Under the pieces are notes generated by a model. It was not told the origin of the DNA and searched no databases. It saw only the letters and a list, made by a program, of their open reading frames with translations. Shown piece by piece: positions 45,701 to 55,901 of a stretch of 64,000 nt of DNA (its first letter is position 1; the number at the start of each line of letters is the position of its first letter). The stretch comes from Amorphophallus konjac (lineage: Eukaryota > Streptophyta > Magnoliopsida > Alismatales > Araceae): contig CM040123.1 of assembly GCA_022559845.1 (NCBI GenBank), positions 315,871,933-315,935,932 on the forward strand, in the 5' to 3' direction. The position numbers and the translations under genes were made by a program.

Positions 45701-45752
45701 CGGAGGAATGAGAGGGCGGAGCGGGGACAGCAGGAGGAGAGTGCTTCGATAG
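42715..45752 (+). CDS. Captured plant-mobile-domain (PMD) gene, seven exons, antisense to E4
   Basis: Exons that join in frame with GT-AG introns: 42715-42966, 43356-44062, 44144-44305, 44401-44775, 44854-44946, 45053-45193 and 45273-45752, about 737 codons. Exon 1 is charged (RRERGKR, EEPKEPEKKRKR). Exons 2-4 make the plant mobile domain (Pfam aminotransferase-like PMD family, as in MAIN and MAIL1): YALHERWDPISRAFIFPWG, then IARITGLRVHGAAVTGWTYG, then WTPYRGEVYTGQSWVEAALS, then IHIIEPLHYRLILRTRG. Exons 5-7 are a Glu/Arg/Ala coiled coil. One base is missing near 43575 (TLKI, stop, instead of TLEDIA), so exon 2 is 707 bases rather than 708 and the present copy is frameshifted. A different frame at the 3' end (ending EDGEDDGGPVDKPAE at about 45824) may be the original C-terminus. 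Function of PMD proteins is unclear; in Arabidopsis they affect silencing and genome stability. Confidence 0.85.
43143..43227. repeat. Three palindromes inside intron 1 of the PMD gene
   Basis: Copies at 43143-43166, 43173-43196 and 43205-43227 (steps 30 and 32). They match the E4-wide 24-base family, which shows that the captured gene has been integrated into the element's own repeat pattern. Confidence 0.9.
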
Positions 45753-46867
45753 CGCCACCACCCGCGAGGAGACCCGAGGATGGAGAGGATGATGGTGGTC
45801 CGGTGGATAAGCCGGCCGAATGATGCATTTTTATGTTCTCTTATCACTTGTATGTAACTTATGGAAAATGGAATGAAATCTTTTTTGGGTTTTCTGTTTA
45901 TTTTGTGCGAACGTGAATGAATGGATGCGTGTTTGAATGTGCAGGGACGGATGAAATGAATGGATGAAAGGTTTTGGCAGGTGACTATATGTTTGAAAAT
46001 GCATGCGCGGATGAGGTGTGTATGAATGAATGTATGAGACATAGGCAGAAATGTGTGCATGAGTTATTTGCAGCAACGTATGTGTGTGAAAATGTAGAGA
46101 GAATGAGGTGTACAATGCGAGAGACCGCCAGGTCTAGGCAAGGGCAGAAGGAATAGCCTGAATTCAGCAACAGAGAAAGTAACGGTCCAGGTTCAGACCG
46201 TCATAATCAAACGACGCGCTAGCCAAAGGCCGTTAATCATAACGGAGGCCCATCCTGTAGCTGAGGTTGCAGGCAAAATGACGGCCAACTGAAGGTGCGT
46301 CAAAGGTAAATAACAGCCTAAAGCTGGACCGTTAATCATGGCAGAACGATAGTTTGCAGGGCGACTAGCAGAAAATGCGACGGCTTAAAGTAGACGCGTC
46401 AGAACGAAGCAACGGCCACAACCAGGACCGTCAGGTAGTGCTTAGCCCAGAGTAGAAAGAATTGAGTGGTTGAGAGTGTAACGGCTCAGGGTTCGCGCGT
46501 TACAAGAAATGACGGTCAGCCCTTAGACCGTTAATCTTCACATAACATGATCTGGGAAACTAAACCCACAGGAAAAAGCGACGGCCTAGGGTTGGCGCGT
46601 CGGAGTGAAATAACGGCCGTACGATAGACCGTTAGATCTGGGTTGTATTCCAAGACGGATTGAGCCGTGAGAACTTAAACCCGAGGTTTAGCCACCTAAT
46701 CTCTTACTAGAACTTATCTAGATTGAAGATAAAGCCTTCCAACTCAAGTCTTATCCTTTCAAAGCCAAAATTAAACCTTTAAAACTTAGAAACTCAACCA
46801 AAATCGTATCTTTGCTGAAAACCTCTGCTTTAGGGTTGAAGAACCTCTCCTAAGGGCAGAAATCAAG
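45753..46867. other. Spacer between the two antisense genes
   Basis: Non-coding. 45900-46100 is rich in GAATG/GTGTG words. 46180-46634 holds the densest palindrome array of the window. 46640-46867 is a plausible 5' flank and leader for the next gene. Confidence 0.6.
46180..46634. repeat. Palindrome array: five pairs at about 100-base period
   Basis: Starts at 46180, 46212; 46279, 46311; 46378, 46410; 46479, 46510; 46579, 46611. Every copy is 24 bases. The step within pairs is 31-32 and between pairs 99-101. Spacers inside pairs are 7-8 bases and purine-rich (for example gagtgaaa). Confidence 0.95.
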
Positions 46868-48307
46868 ATGAAGAGAAGCTTCGAGGTGATGGCTATGGAG
46901 GAGAAGGTCTACACCGGACCTAAAGCTGCCAGAAAAGAACATGGAGAGCTCCAACGGTTGACATCAATTCCCAAGCACTTAAGCTCCAATGTTCAAAGGG
47001 TGGTAAGTCCCTCAACAACACATCCAAGTTCAAAAAATTTTGCACTTCAATTCATTTTATGACTTCTTCTTCTCCTTCTTTCTTCAAGTCTCTTCCTGGC
47101 CCAAGATGCTACTCTAATCTGAAGTGGGTGGCTCCCATGGTAAAGGCCCTCCCTATAGAAGTCACATCCATCCTTAAAGCATGGCACCTTCAACCTCTCT
47201 TGGTTTTAGGCAAAAAATTTTTCAGAAATTATCCTTAGATTGGCCAAGTATTTCAGCTCTTGTAGAACTATGGCATCCACAAACTCATACCTTCATCTTC
47301 CCTTCCTTCGAAGCAACAGTCCTTTTAGAAGAGGTAGAGACCTACCTAGCCCTTCCTAAGACTAAGGCAGGGGATGAAGACCGGGTTTGCTACACAATAG
47401 AGCCTATTGACCCGTCCTTGATCTTGAGTGATTTCATCCATAATCCAAAGGATGTGAGGACCATGATCAGCCCACACCACATTCACTTGATACCCTTGGC
47501 GCAATGGATAGTGTCTCATTGTAAAAACAAGTGGGAGAGACATGAAGCAATGGCCAAGGCGGTGGCGGTTTGCTTATGCAGAGTCTTCCTCTTTACCACG
47601 ACCGACCACCTCTTAGACATCCAAAATCTTAGTATTATTAGCGGGATGTGGCGGGGAATGTCCATCTCTCAAGTGGTCCTCTCGTACCTCTATGAAGGAC
47701 TTAGCTCGGCTTGCCTAGGAGGACTTTTGTTCGGCTCCATGATACTCCTTGAGTGCTGGATGGGAGTGAGAATCAAATTCTAACAAAAGGAAGACATAAC
47801 TTCAGCTAGCCGAATCTTCGGGAGCCACCCTCTCTTCTTCATTGGAGGGGCATTTGGATACTCTTCTCAGGTCGAATGCAAGACGGCGGACAAGAAAACG
47901 CGGGATGAATGGCGCCTCTTCTTCAACACTCTACCAATGGACAAGTTCATCATGCGACCAAGAATCATTCGAAGCACTCTTCTTAAAATACCGCGGCGTC
48001 AAAGCTTGGACCTCCAGCTAGTGGGGAATACCGCCATGGCGATCTACAACCCGCACCGGTGCCATCTTCAGATCGGACTTCCAAGAACCCAAGCTCCTGC
48101 ACTATCACACTACCCTCCCTTCTACCTAGGAAGATGGGGACCGAGGAAGATGAAAGAGCAGTACGGAACGCGCTGACCATATGGGAGATCAGCAAGGTGC
48201 GCCCGTGGCGAGAAGAAGTTGAAGAGAACGACGCAGCACGCCGTGATTATGTGAAAGAGCTGGGGAAAATTCGCCCTCTTGCGGATAAGAAATTGAATGT
48301 GCCTTGA
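46868..48307 (+). pseudogene. Second captured gene, DUF7745/PMD-like, two exons, antisense to E4
   Basis: Exon 1 46868-47002 (MKRSFEVMAMEEKVYTGPK to QRV), intron 47003-47088 (GT-AG), then a large exon. The second exon starts SLPGPRCYSNLKWVAPMVKA and continues LVLGKKFF; a one-base shift near 47215 leads to QKLSLDWPSISALVELWHPQ and THTFIFPSFEATVLLEEVET, the N-terminal core of the plant DUF7745/mobile-domain-like fold. It runs through GDEDRVCYTIEP and GMSISQVVLSYLYEG. A TAA at 47781-47783 interrupts it in frame. The frame reopens with EDITSASRIFG, DEWRLFFNTLP and DLQLVGNTAMAIYNPHRCHL. A further shift near 48140 leads to an Arg/Glu-rich tail ending at 48307. The family call is from motif pattern only. 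Decayed, whereas the PMD gene has a single lesion. Confidence 0.7.
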
Positions 48308-48485
48308 TTTTATTTTGTTCATGAGAGAAGTTGTTTGTTATTATCAATCAAAGCTGGAAACTTTGTATGCACCCATGTTTTATTAAATTTGCTTGAATGA
48401 GATGAGACTGGTTTAGTTGAATGAGCATAAGTTTTGTGGGTTGATTGGCTAGAATGATGTGAAGAGGCAGAGCTTCTGGAGGATG

Positions 48486-48734
48486 TAACGGATGGGCAGT
48501 GGACCGCCATAAAGAAAAGACGGCCTGATGATGAGCCGTCAGAATGAAAGCATTATCAATCCTGCTCTCTGAAGCATGCGACGGATAGGCGATGGGCCGC
48601 TATATGGAAGTGACGGTATAGACCAGACCGTCAGAGCGATAATGGTTTGATGAAATAAAAGCCCACGCCTGAAGGGAATTAACGGTCAAGGGGGGGCCGT
48701 TAAATGACTGTGACGGTCGAACACTGATGCGTCA
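48486..48734. repeat. Three palindrome pairs downstream of the second antisense gene
   Basis: Starts at 48486, 48518; 48579, 48611; 48680, 48711. Two copies are 23 rather than 24 bases. The pair period is 93-101. Confidence 0.9.
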
Positions 48735-48974
48735 TATTTTGTGTAGTTGTAATCCTGCACTTGAACCTGTTGTCTGCACATGCTAAGACGTGAAACAAGT
48801 TAGATCTGTTCTTAGACTCAACCCCTTGCCTTGAAGCAAGTTAGATAATGACCGTTTCTTGATATTTGGTCAAGGGGTGGAGCCTTATTAAATAGGCGGA
48901 AAGCATAATGAAAATGCAATGTATATCATGCAGATGATGGAGTTTTGGAAAACATCTAATTTTTTGTGGGATTT

Positions 48975-49263
48975 TCGCAGATATTTGGTTTTTTGGATTT
49001 TGGAAATATTTGGTGTTTTTGGATTTTTGAAAATATTTGATTTTTGGATTTTGAAAATATTTGATGTTTTTGGATTTTGCAAATATTTGATGTTTTTGGA
49101 TTTTGAAAATATTTGATGTTTTTGGATTTTGCAAATATTTGATGTTTTTGGATTTTGCAAATATTTTATGTTTTTGGATTTTACAAATATTTTGATGTTT
49201 TTGGATCTTGCAAATATTTTATGTTTTTGGATTTTGCAAGTATTTTGATGTTTTTGGATTTGA
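48975..49263 (+). repeat. 26-base tandem repeat AAATATTTGATGTTTTTGGA + TTTTGC
   Basis: About ten to eleven units, with small length changes at both ends of the array (units of 25-28). Strongly A/T-rich. E2 has a similar A/T-rich word repeat at 17075-17215 in the matching part of its 3' region. Confidence 0.9.
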
Positions 49264-49750
49264 AAACTAGTGCCTTCCTAGTAACACGAGCTCTTCCTTG
49301 TTCAGAATCAGAAGTCCCGAGGTTGGTGTGTAATACGGGTGACAATCCCTGGCCAAGGCCCACTTCTCATGTCGGTGTTTCTAACAAGGCCATACCCCAA
49401 GTACTAATCTTGGTCCTAAAATAAAAAAGGAACATGGGGATAAGCTTAGACCAGATATGGAAGTTTTTAGGACTTGATTTCTTCACCCTACAACCCTGTT
49501 AGAGATTTAGTCTGTTGCGCCGGGGCTTTGTGTCCGTCATCGAACCTTCGTCCACTCTAGGCATGCATTCGACCGGGCTCATGACGTCCCGCGGGGAACT
49601 ATGCTGCCACTCTTGTCATGCCTAGTTTTCCTATTTTTGCATTCCTGGAGTTTTGGAATAGTAGACTTTTGAGATGATGCTTTTGATTTTGTCGCAGAGA
49701 TTACCCTTTTTCTTTTCCTTTCATTTCTTGTGGCGTCAGGTCATAACGGA

Positions 49751-49779
49751 CTTGCCCCTATTTGAGACCTCCTCTCGTT
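49751..49779 (-). other. Conserved purine block downstream of pol, shared with E2
   Basis: On the minus strand, ACGAGAGGAGGTCTCAAATA then GGGGCAAG. E2 has the same at 16554-16580. The AAATAGGGGCA core resembles a polypurine tract, so it may be an internal (central) plus-strand primer site or part of a cis signal. Confidence 0.6.
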
Positions 49780-50017
49780 AGGGTGTTTGGATTAGTTGTC
49801 ACCTCCTTATTCACTTCTTGCCCCTGGATTCAGCCGAAGAATGAAGCGGACAGGGACTTCGATTTTCCCCTAAAGCATGGCCGAGGAGAAACGGTGTCTT
49901 TTAAAATCGGAAAACCTGACCAGGGATGTCGTGTAGTGTGTGATTGCCTTACTCGGGACCCTTCTTAGTGAAACAGGAGGGAGCATCCTGCTGCCGGGGA
50001 AGCACGTGGCTTAGACT

Positions 50018-52180
50018 CTAAGGAAAGAAACGCTTAAGATGCAACCCATTCCACGGGTGAGAGAGCTCCTCACCTTCCGCATTTATTAAACGATAAGCAT
50101 TCCCTGGATAAGCTTCTTTTACGACAAACGGTCCTTCCCAGTTAGGTTGTAATTTAGACCTTGGACCTGCAGACCGAATGAACTTGCGTTTCAAAACCAT
50201 ATCACCTTTTTGAAATTTACGTTCGATTACCTTCTTTTGAAAATAACGTGAAACCCTTTTTTGATAAACGGATACGTGATCGGCCGCGTTCATCCTCTTC
50301 TCATCTAAGAGTTCCAGCTGGACCAGTAACGCCTCTCGACGTTCATCGAGATTAAGTTCCTTATCGAGCTGCACTCTAAGGGAAGGGATCAGGATCTCAT
50401 ATGGGAGCACCGCCTCCATCCCGTAGGTAAGAGAATAGGGAGTTTGTCCCGTAGGGGTACGGACGGAGGTGCGGTAAGCCCACAGAGCTTCTACTAATCT
50501 TTCTGGCCAATCAGAAAACTTATGAGCTTCGCATGTTTTCTTGATGATTTTGAGAAGGGTTTTATTAGTGGCCTCGGCTTGACCGTTGCCTTGAGGATAA
50601 TATGGAGATGAATGATGCAATGCAATATTGAACTTCTTACAGAGGTCCTTAAGCTCTTGGGAGACGAACTGGGGTCCGTTGTCGGTGATGATGCTGCTTG
50701 GCACTCCGAACCGCGAGATGATATTCTTCATAATAAAGCGGCACACCGTTGTAGCTTTGATTTCTGCGTACGCCTCGGCTTCGTCCCATTTGGTGAAGTA
50801 CTCAGTGGCGGTAAGGATAAAGGACTTCTGCTTGATCTGAGAATTAGGATCACTGAGCGGGCCGACAACGTCGAAAGCCCACATAGAGAATGGCCAAGGA
50901 GCGGTCATAGGATGGAGAGATGAAGCTGGAGAATGAATTTTATCAGCATGGAGTTGGCATTTAAGACACCTCCGGACATAGAGGGAGCAATCTTCCTCTA
51001 GAGTGGGCCAGTAGTAGCCCTGCCTAAGGATCTTCTTTGCTAGAGCCTGGCCATTGATATGACCCCCACACTCACTAGAATGGGCTGCTTCAGCCACCTT
51101 CCAAGCTTCAACATCATCTAAGCATCTCATGAGCATTCCATTAGTAGCCCGCCTGTACAGTTCTCCTGCAACAATGGTGTACCTTGCGGCGGCTCTTCTA
51201 ATTGACTTGCGTTGCTCAGCTTTTTCCCCTTCTGGGAACGACCCCTCTTTGCAAAATAACTCGATTTCATGATACCAAGGTAATTCCTCTTCATCCAGAA
51301 TCTCCTTTAGTTCTGCTAGTGAAACTTCCTTGAGATCTTCCTTCTCAGCCTTTGCCTCTACGGATTTTCTAAGGTTAAGGTACCAAGGATCCTGAAGAGA
51401 GGGTGCGTCCAATCTCTGGACGACGATAGTCTCAGTATTCCGACTGAGAGGGAAGGATAAAGAGGAAGCAAGAGATGCCAGAGCATCAGCTAGAATGTTC
51501 TGAGAACGGGGAGTGTAAATGTAGATCAGCTTACGGAATTGCCTAGCGAGAAGCGTGACCAAATCTTGATAAGGCTTGAGCTTGGGGTCACGAGTACGGT
51601 AAGTGGACAGAACTTGCCGTAGGACGAGCTGAGAGTCTCCTATGATGTTCAAATAACGCGCACCTAAGAGGTAGGCGTGTTTCAAGCCGGCCAGGAGAGC
51701 CTCATACTCAGCGATGTTGTTGGTAGTAGGAAACCGAAGTTGATAAGCAAAGGGAATGGTTACCCCCTCCGGGGTAAGCAGAACAGCACCGATCCCTCGG
51801 CCTTGAGAATTGAGTGCACCATCGAAGTGCAGAGACCAGAAGGGGTGATGAGAGATAACAGAAAGATGCTCATCAGGGAAATCGTCCTGAATAGAATCGG
51901 TGCGAGGGATGGGGAGATGGGCGAGATGCTCGGCAATGGCATATCCTTTGACTGCCTTCTGAACAACAAAGGTGATGTCGAACTGAGAGAGGAAGCTCTG
52001 CCAGCGAGCTAACCTACTAGAAAGGACGGGCTTTTCTAAGAGATAACGGATCGGGTCCATTCTAGAGATCAACCTAAATGGGTGGGCAAGGAAGTAGTGT
52101 TTAAGCTTTTGAGCTACCCACACTAAGGCGGCACAAGTCTTCTCCATAGCGGTGTACTTGGATTCAGCTGGATTAAACAA
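50018..52180 (-). CDS. pol: E4 pol: RNase H, second RNase H and integrase
   Basis: An open frame of 720 codons on the minus strand. Residues 1-95 are the end of the Ty3-type RNase H (NPAESKYTAMEKTCAALVW). Residues about 115-240 are a second, archaeal-like RNase H (HFDGALNSQGRGIGAVLLTP, NIAEYEALLAGLKHA, RSQNILADALASLAS), the hallmark of the Tat lineage. The integrase follows: HHCC zinc site (HSSECGGH to CLKCQ), catalytic residues in AFDVVGP, ITDNGPQFVS and GNGQAEATNK (D, D, E present), then a C-terminal domain ending NGLHLKRFFP with no chromodomain. The upstream part of pol is joined in the same frame but separated by a TAG (about 52262). This half looks intact and could be the best-preserved coding part of the element. 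Confidence 0.92.
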   Translation of the reverse strand: MFNPAESKYTAMEKTCAALVWVAQKLKHYFLAHPFRLISRMDPIRYLLEKPVLSSRLARWQSFLSQFDITFVVQKAVKGYAIAEHLAHLPIPRTDSIQDDFPDEHLSVISHHPFWSLHFDGALNSQGRGIGAVLLTPEGVTIPFAYQLRFPTTNNIAEYEALLAGLKHAYLLGARYLNIIGDSQLVLRQVLSTYRTRDPKLKPYQDLVTLLARQFRKLIYIYTPRSQNILADALASLASSLSFPLSRNTETIVVQRLDAPSLQDPWYLNLRKSVEAKAEKEDLKEVSLAELKEILDEEELPWYHEIELFCKEGSFPEGEKAEQRKSIRRAAARYTIVAGELYRRATNGMLMRCLDDVEAWKVAEAAHSSECGGHINGQALAKKILRQGYYWPTLEEDCSLYVRRCLKCQLHADKIHSPASSLHPMTAPWPFSMWAFDVVGPLSDPNSQIKQKSFILTATEYFTKWDEAEAYAEIKATTVCRFIMKNIISRFGVPSSIITDNGPQFVSQELKDLCKKFNIALHHSSPYYPQGNGQAEATNKTLLKIIKKTCEAHKFSDWPERLVEALWAYRTSVRTPTGQTPYSLTYGMEAVLPYEILIPSLRVQLDKELNLDERREALLVQLELLDEKRMNAADHVSVYQKRVSRYFQKKVIERKFQKGDMVLKRKFIRSAGPRSKLQPNWEGPFVVKEAYPGNAYRLINAEGEELSHPWNGLHLKRFFP

Positions 52181-52261
52181 CCGAGAAAGATAGTACGCAG
52201 CCCGCTCTTTCCCTTCATCATCTACTTGTGCTAAAACCGCCCCTAGGGAGTCCTCAATAAC

Positions 52262-53853
52262 CTAGATGTATAGGATTAGGGGTTTCTCAGGGACAGGAGG
52301 TTGCAGAACCGGGGGATTGGATAGATATTCCTTGAGGTCCTCATAGGCCTTCCGACAATCTTCATTCCATTCAAACTTGACCCCCGCCTTAAGCAATTCA
52401 TAAAACGGATGGCACCTTTGAGAATGCTGGGATATGAACCTTCTGATAAATTGCAACCTACCAATCAATCCTTGAAGTTCCGTAATGTTCTTTGGCGGAG
52501 GCATGTCCATGACGGCCTGTGCTTTATTAGGATCAATCTGGATCCCCCGTTTGCTTACTATGAACCCTAGCAGCTTCCCTGAGGAGACTCCGAATACGCA
52601 CTTCTTCGGATTCATCTTGAGCTTGTACTCCCTGGCTCTCTGGAGCACCTTAGCCAGGATGGAGGGGTGTTCTTCCTTAGTTCTTGACTTCACTAGGATG
52701 TCATCCACGTAAGCTTCCATATAGATGTGCATCATGTCGTGGAAGATGGCTATCATCGCCCTTTGATAGGTGGCACCTGCGTTCTTCAGACCGAAAGGCA
52801 TAACCACATAACAATACGTGCCCCAGGGCGTGGTGAAGGAAGTTTTCTCTTGATCTTCCGGAGCGAGACGGATCTGATTGTAGCCCGAGTATCCATCCAT
52901 GAATGAGAGAGCTTCATACCCGGCTGTATTATCCACTAGGACGTTTATATGGGGTAGCGGGAAATCATCTTTGGGACATGCTTTGTTAAGATCCTGAAGT
53001 CAATGCATATGCGCACTTTTCCATCTTTCTTAAGAACAGGGACTATGTTTGCCACCCACTGAGGATATAAAACTACTCTGATGAATCTAGCTTTGTATGG
53101 TTTGTCGACCTCTTCTTTGATCCTCAAGGCCATGTGGGGGTGAAATCTTCATGACCTTTGTTTCACAGGTGTTGCCCCTGGTTTAAGCACGAGTCGATGT
53201 TCCACTAAAGAGGGGTCAAGACCTGGCATGTCCTCGTAAGACCAGGCGAAGGAATCGCTATACTCCCTTAGAACCTTAATCAATTCCTCTTCTACTTGTG
53301 AAGGGAGATTAGCAGCAATCATGATGGGCCTTGGGTCTTCTTCGGTTCCTAGATTGATTTCCTTTGTAGGTTCGTCCACCGACGTCGACGGCTCGTCGAA
53401 TCTTTTCAATCCTTGTGCGTATAAGTCGGCGGTGTCATCTACATCGCTGTCTTCATTAATTGGATCCTTCTCATCCAAAATCTCATAGACGCCTAATCCG
53501 TCATCGCTCCATACCCCTTCTATTTCCTCGTCATCTTCAATTACAATTGCCGTGGCGACGAATTCCGGGCACTTCAAAAGAGCATGGCATCGCTGAGCTA
53601 AATCTTACAAGAACCTATCAGGAACAGACCGGGAAGGATGCGCCAGCGAGCGCGGCTCAGCAGAGGAAGGGTTGGACGACCTGGAACATGACCCTACTTC
53701 TCTAGATCTAACTGACTCTAATTCCCTAGACTCGACGGACCCTAATCCTAACCTAGGGAAGAGGAAGCCTAGTGGAAGGGAAGGAGCAGGGGACTCGTGC
53801 CCCTGGGAGGAGGATGGCGATAGGATAGCGTAATCTTCCACTGAAATCTCCAT
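52262..53853 (-). pseudogene. pol: E4 pol: linker and reverse transcriptase, several lesions
   Basis: From about 53853 a linker reads MEISVEDYAILSPSSS, with a stop at 53605-53607. Then an acidic stretch leads to the RT N-terminus (DSFAWSYEDMPGLDPSLVEH, ending at a TGA near 53149). HPHMALRIKEEVDKPYKARF and GKVRICIDFR follow. A frameshift near 52950 destroys the segment after IDFR. Then comes an open stretch from 52936: GYEALSFMDGYSGYNQIRLA, FGLKNAGATYQRAM, the catalytic AYVDDILVKS, and the thumb and connection. A TAG ends it at about 52262. RT copies element RNA into DNA; this copy cannot make it whole. Confidence 0.9.
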
Positions 53854-53856
53854 TTC

Positions 53857-55901
53857 AAATTTGACATTTTTTTTTGGAGATCAGCGGAGACTACACAGCA
53901 AGATGGAGGAGGTGGGAGCTGCATAGGGAACAGCTCGGGGAAAATGCAGTCAAAGAAAGGATCGGAAGAAGAGAACCACATCTCGTGGAGTTGGGCGTTG
54001 GGAGGAGGAGGAGTGAAGAGAGTGGATAGATCAATGGGTGGGCACTTCCCGCAAGCACAAGGAACAAATAGAATCTCGGGTGGATCAATGAAAGATGGAT
54101 TTATTATGATGGGAGGAAGGCGGGGTATGAAGTCCCCTTGCTGGAAAATAGATTGGAGGCGTGAGGGAGACCAAGAAAAGGCAGTTGGAGAGCTCCCCTC
54201 CTTCTGTAAATCAACAATAGGTTGCTTCTTCGGCCTCCATTGCACAAGCCGAACCTCTTGCTTCTTCTGACATTCTTCCTCATGAAAGAGCCCCTGCAAG
54301 GCCTGACCATAGTCGAGCATATCATCATCTGACCCTCCCGGCAATGGGGGCGGGTTGGTAATCGGACAGACTGCATCTTTTTCTGGCTGAACTTGTTTTG
54401 AAGCTAATGTGCCGGGCTGGAGAGGCCCCTTGACAAAATGTTGACGATAATCCCAGGTGAGTGGCCCAGAATCACCCATCATTGATAATGCTGTCTCCTT
54501 GTAGCCGAGACCTCTCCTGCCCATTTTTCTTCCCTTGGGTATGGGCTTGGTCATTCCTTGTAATTGCACACCGAGGCCTCTCCCCGGTTGATAGCCTAGT
54601 TTCAGTATGATGTTCCAGCCTTTGGAATCTTGAATCTGCGGCTTCACTTTGATGTTGACTGGAGTAGTGATGGGCTTGGGAGCTGTGTAAGCCCAAGGAA
54701 AATTCAGGTCCAGCACTGATATAACGGGCCGGCTGCTTGGCCAAAGTGTGGGAAGAACCTGCTCTGATATGGCCTTAACTGTCTGTACCGCGGACAGGCT
54801 TTTAACTTTGACGACCCTCCCTTGGAAGGGGAATTTGATGCACTGATGTGCGGTGGAGGGCACGGCACCGAGTGTATCAATCCACGGACGACCCAGGATA
54901 GCCTTGAACATAGGGTCGATATCGAGCACATAGAATTCCACGGCCATTGTAAGGGGCCCGAGCTCTGCCTGAATGGTGATCACCCCGTGACACGCTCGCC
55001 TCGAGTTGTCATATGCTGCTATAGTGGTGGGGGTAGGCCGTAATAACTCTTCAGATATGTTGCACGCTCGGAGGGTGCTAAGTGGGCAAACATTAATTGA
55101 AGCCCCTATGTCAACCAGCGCTGCTTCAATGCTGACTTTGTTCAGAGTGATTGTAATGCAGAGCGGCATTTGCCGAGCTTCCGGAGGTGCTAGCTCAGTT
55201 TCTGAAAATGTAATTGCCGGCCCTTTGGAGATGGTTGCTAGTGCGGTTGGTAAGCTGTCCACTGCCATATCTTCACTGACCATTACCTTCTGTAAAAAGT
55301 CTCTTAGTGCATCCTGATGAAGGGTAGACCTTTTGATCAGCTCTAGCACAGATATTTTAGCGGGCACCCGGTCTAGATGATGTAACAAGTCATATTGAGT
55401 ACCTGGCAGCGGTTCAGTTTCTTCTTGCTCAGCCGTTGGCTGGGAGGACTGGGGATTAGGAGTAGTGGGGTAATTCCGATGGAACATCTTCCCGCTCCTT
55501 AGCGCACAATTCGCTGTAGCATCTGAAGATATTATGATGGGCCCTGCGGGGTAGATGAATGGAACAGGTGGTGCGGGGGAGACGGTTTGGTGGAGCGTAA
55601 GGTTGGTGGTGGTAGTGGGCGGTGAGCGGATGATGGGCGAAGGGTTGGTGGAAGGCAGGCTGGTGATGAGTGTCGACGCGGGTGGAGGAAAGGCTAGCGG
55701 AAGGGTAAGGATGGATGAAGGGTTGGATGGTGGTGTGATGACGGTGACGGGGTTAAGTGGTGGAGGGTATGATGGAACGGTGGGTGGTAAGGAATCTGCT
55801 GAAGCGGGTGTAATCGGGAGGATGAATGGAGGGGATGCTAGGTGTGTAGGAAGGACGAAGGAGGGAGTGAGAGGATTGCGGTGGTTATGGTGGAGGGCCA
55901 T
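53857..55901 (-). CDS. pro: E4 protease and G-patch region
   Basis: Minus-strand frame from about 55901. After a long Pro/Thr/Ser-rich lead and NCALRSGKMFHRNY comes the aspartic protease at about residues 255-350: EAALVDIGASINVCPLSTL, then AILGRPWIDTLGAVPSTAH. The usual active-site DTG is DIG here, so the catalytic Asp stays but the Thr is lost. A G-patch follows (LKLGYQPGRGLGVQLQGM, RRGLGYKE), a known Tat/Ogre feature thought to bind nucleic acid. The frame differs from gag by a shift near 55900 and from RT by a shift near 53855. The open frame goes on to 53769, but the last 25 or so codons are probably out of frame. Confidence 0.85.

Larger units (their letters stand above)
48308..50017. 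other. E4 3' region between integrase end and second antisense gene
   Basis: Non-coding. It holds six palindromes (48486-48734), the 26-base A/T-rich repeat and, at 49779-49751 on the minus strand, a conserved block shared with E2. No protein recognised in the short frames. Confidence 0.6.

Noticed and set aside
46180..46634. CRISPR-like regular array
   Set aside because: Spacing is regular, but the repeated units themselves vary in sequence, the spacers are only 7-8 bases, and the setting is a plant retrotransposon with no cas genes.
50612..50923. Plus-strand frames opposite the integrase (also 51677-52012)
   Set aside because: Shadows of the strongly supported minus-strand pol.
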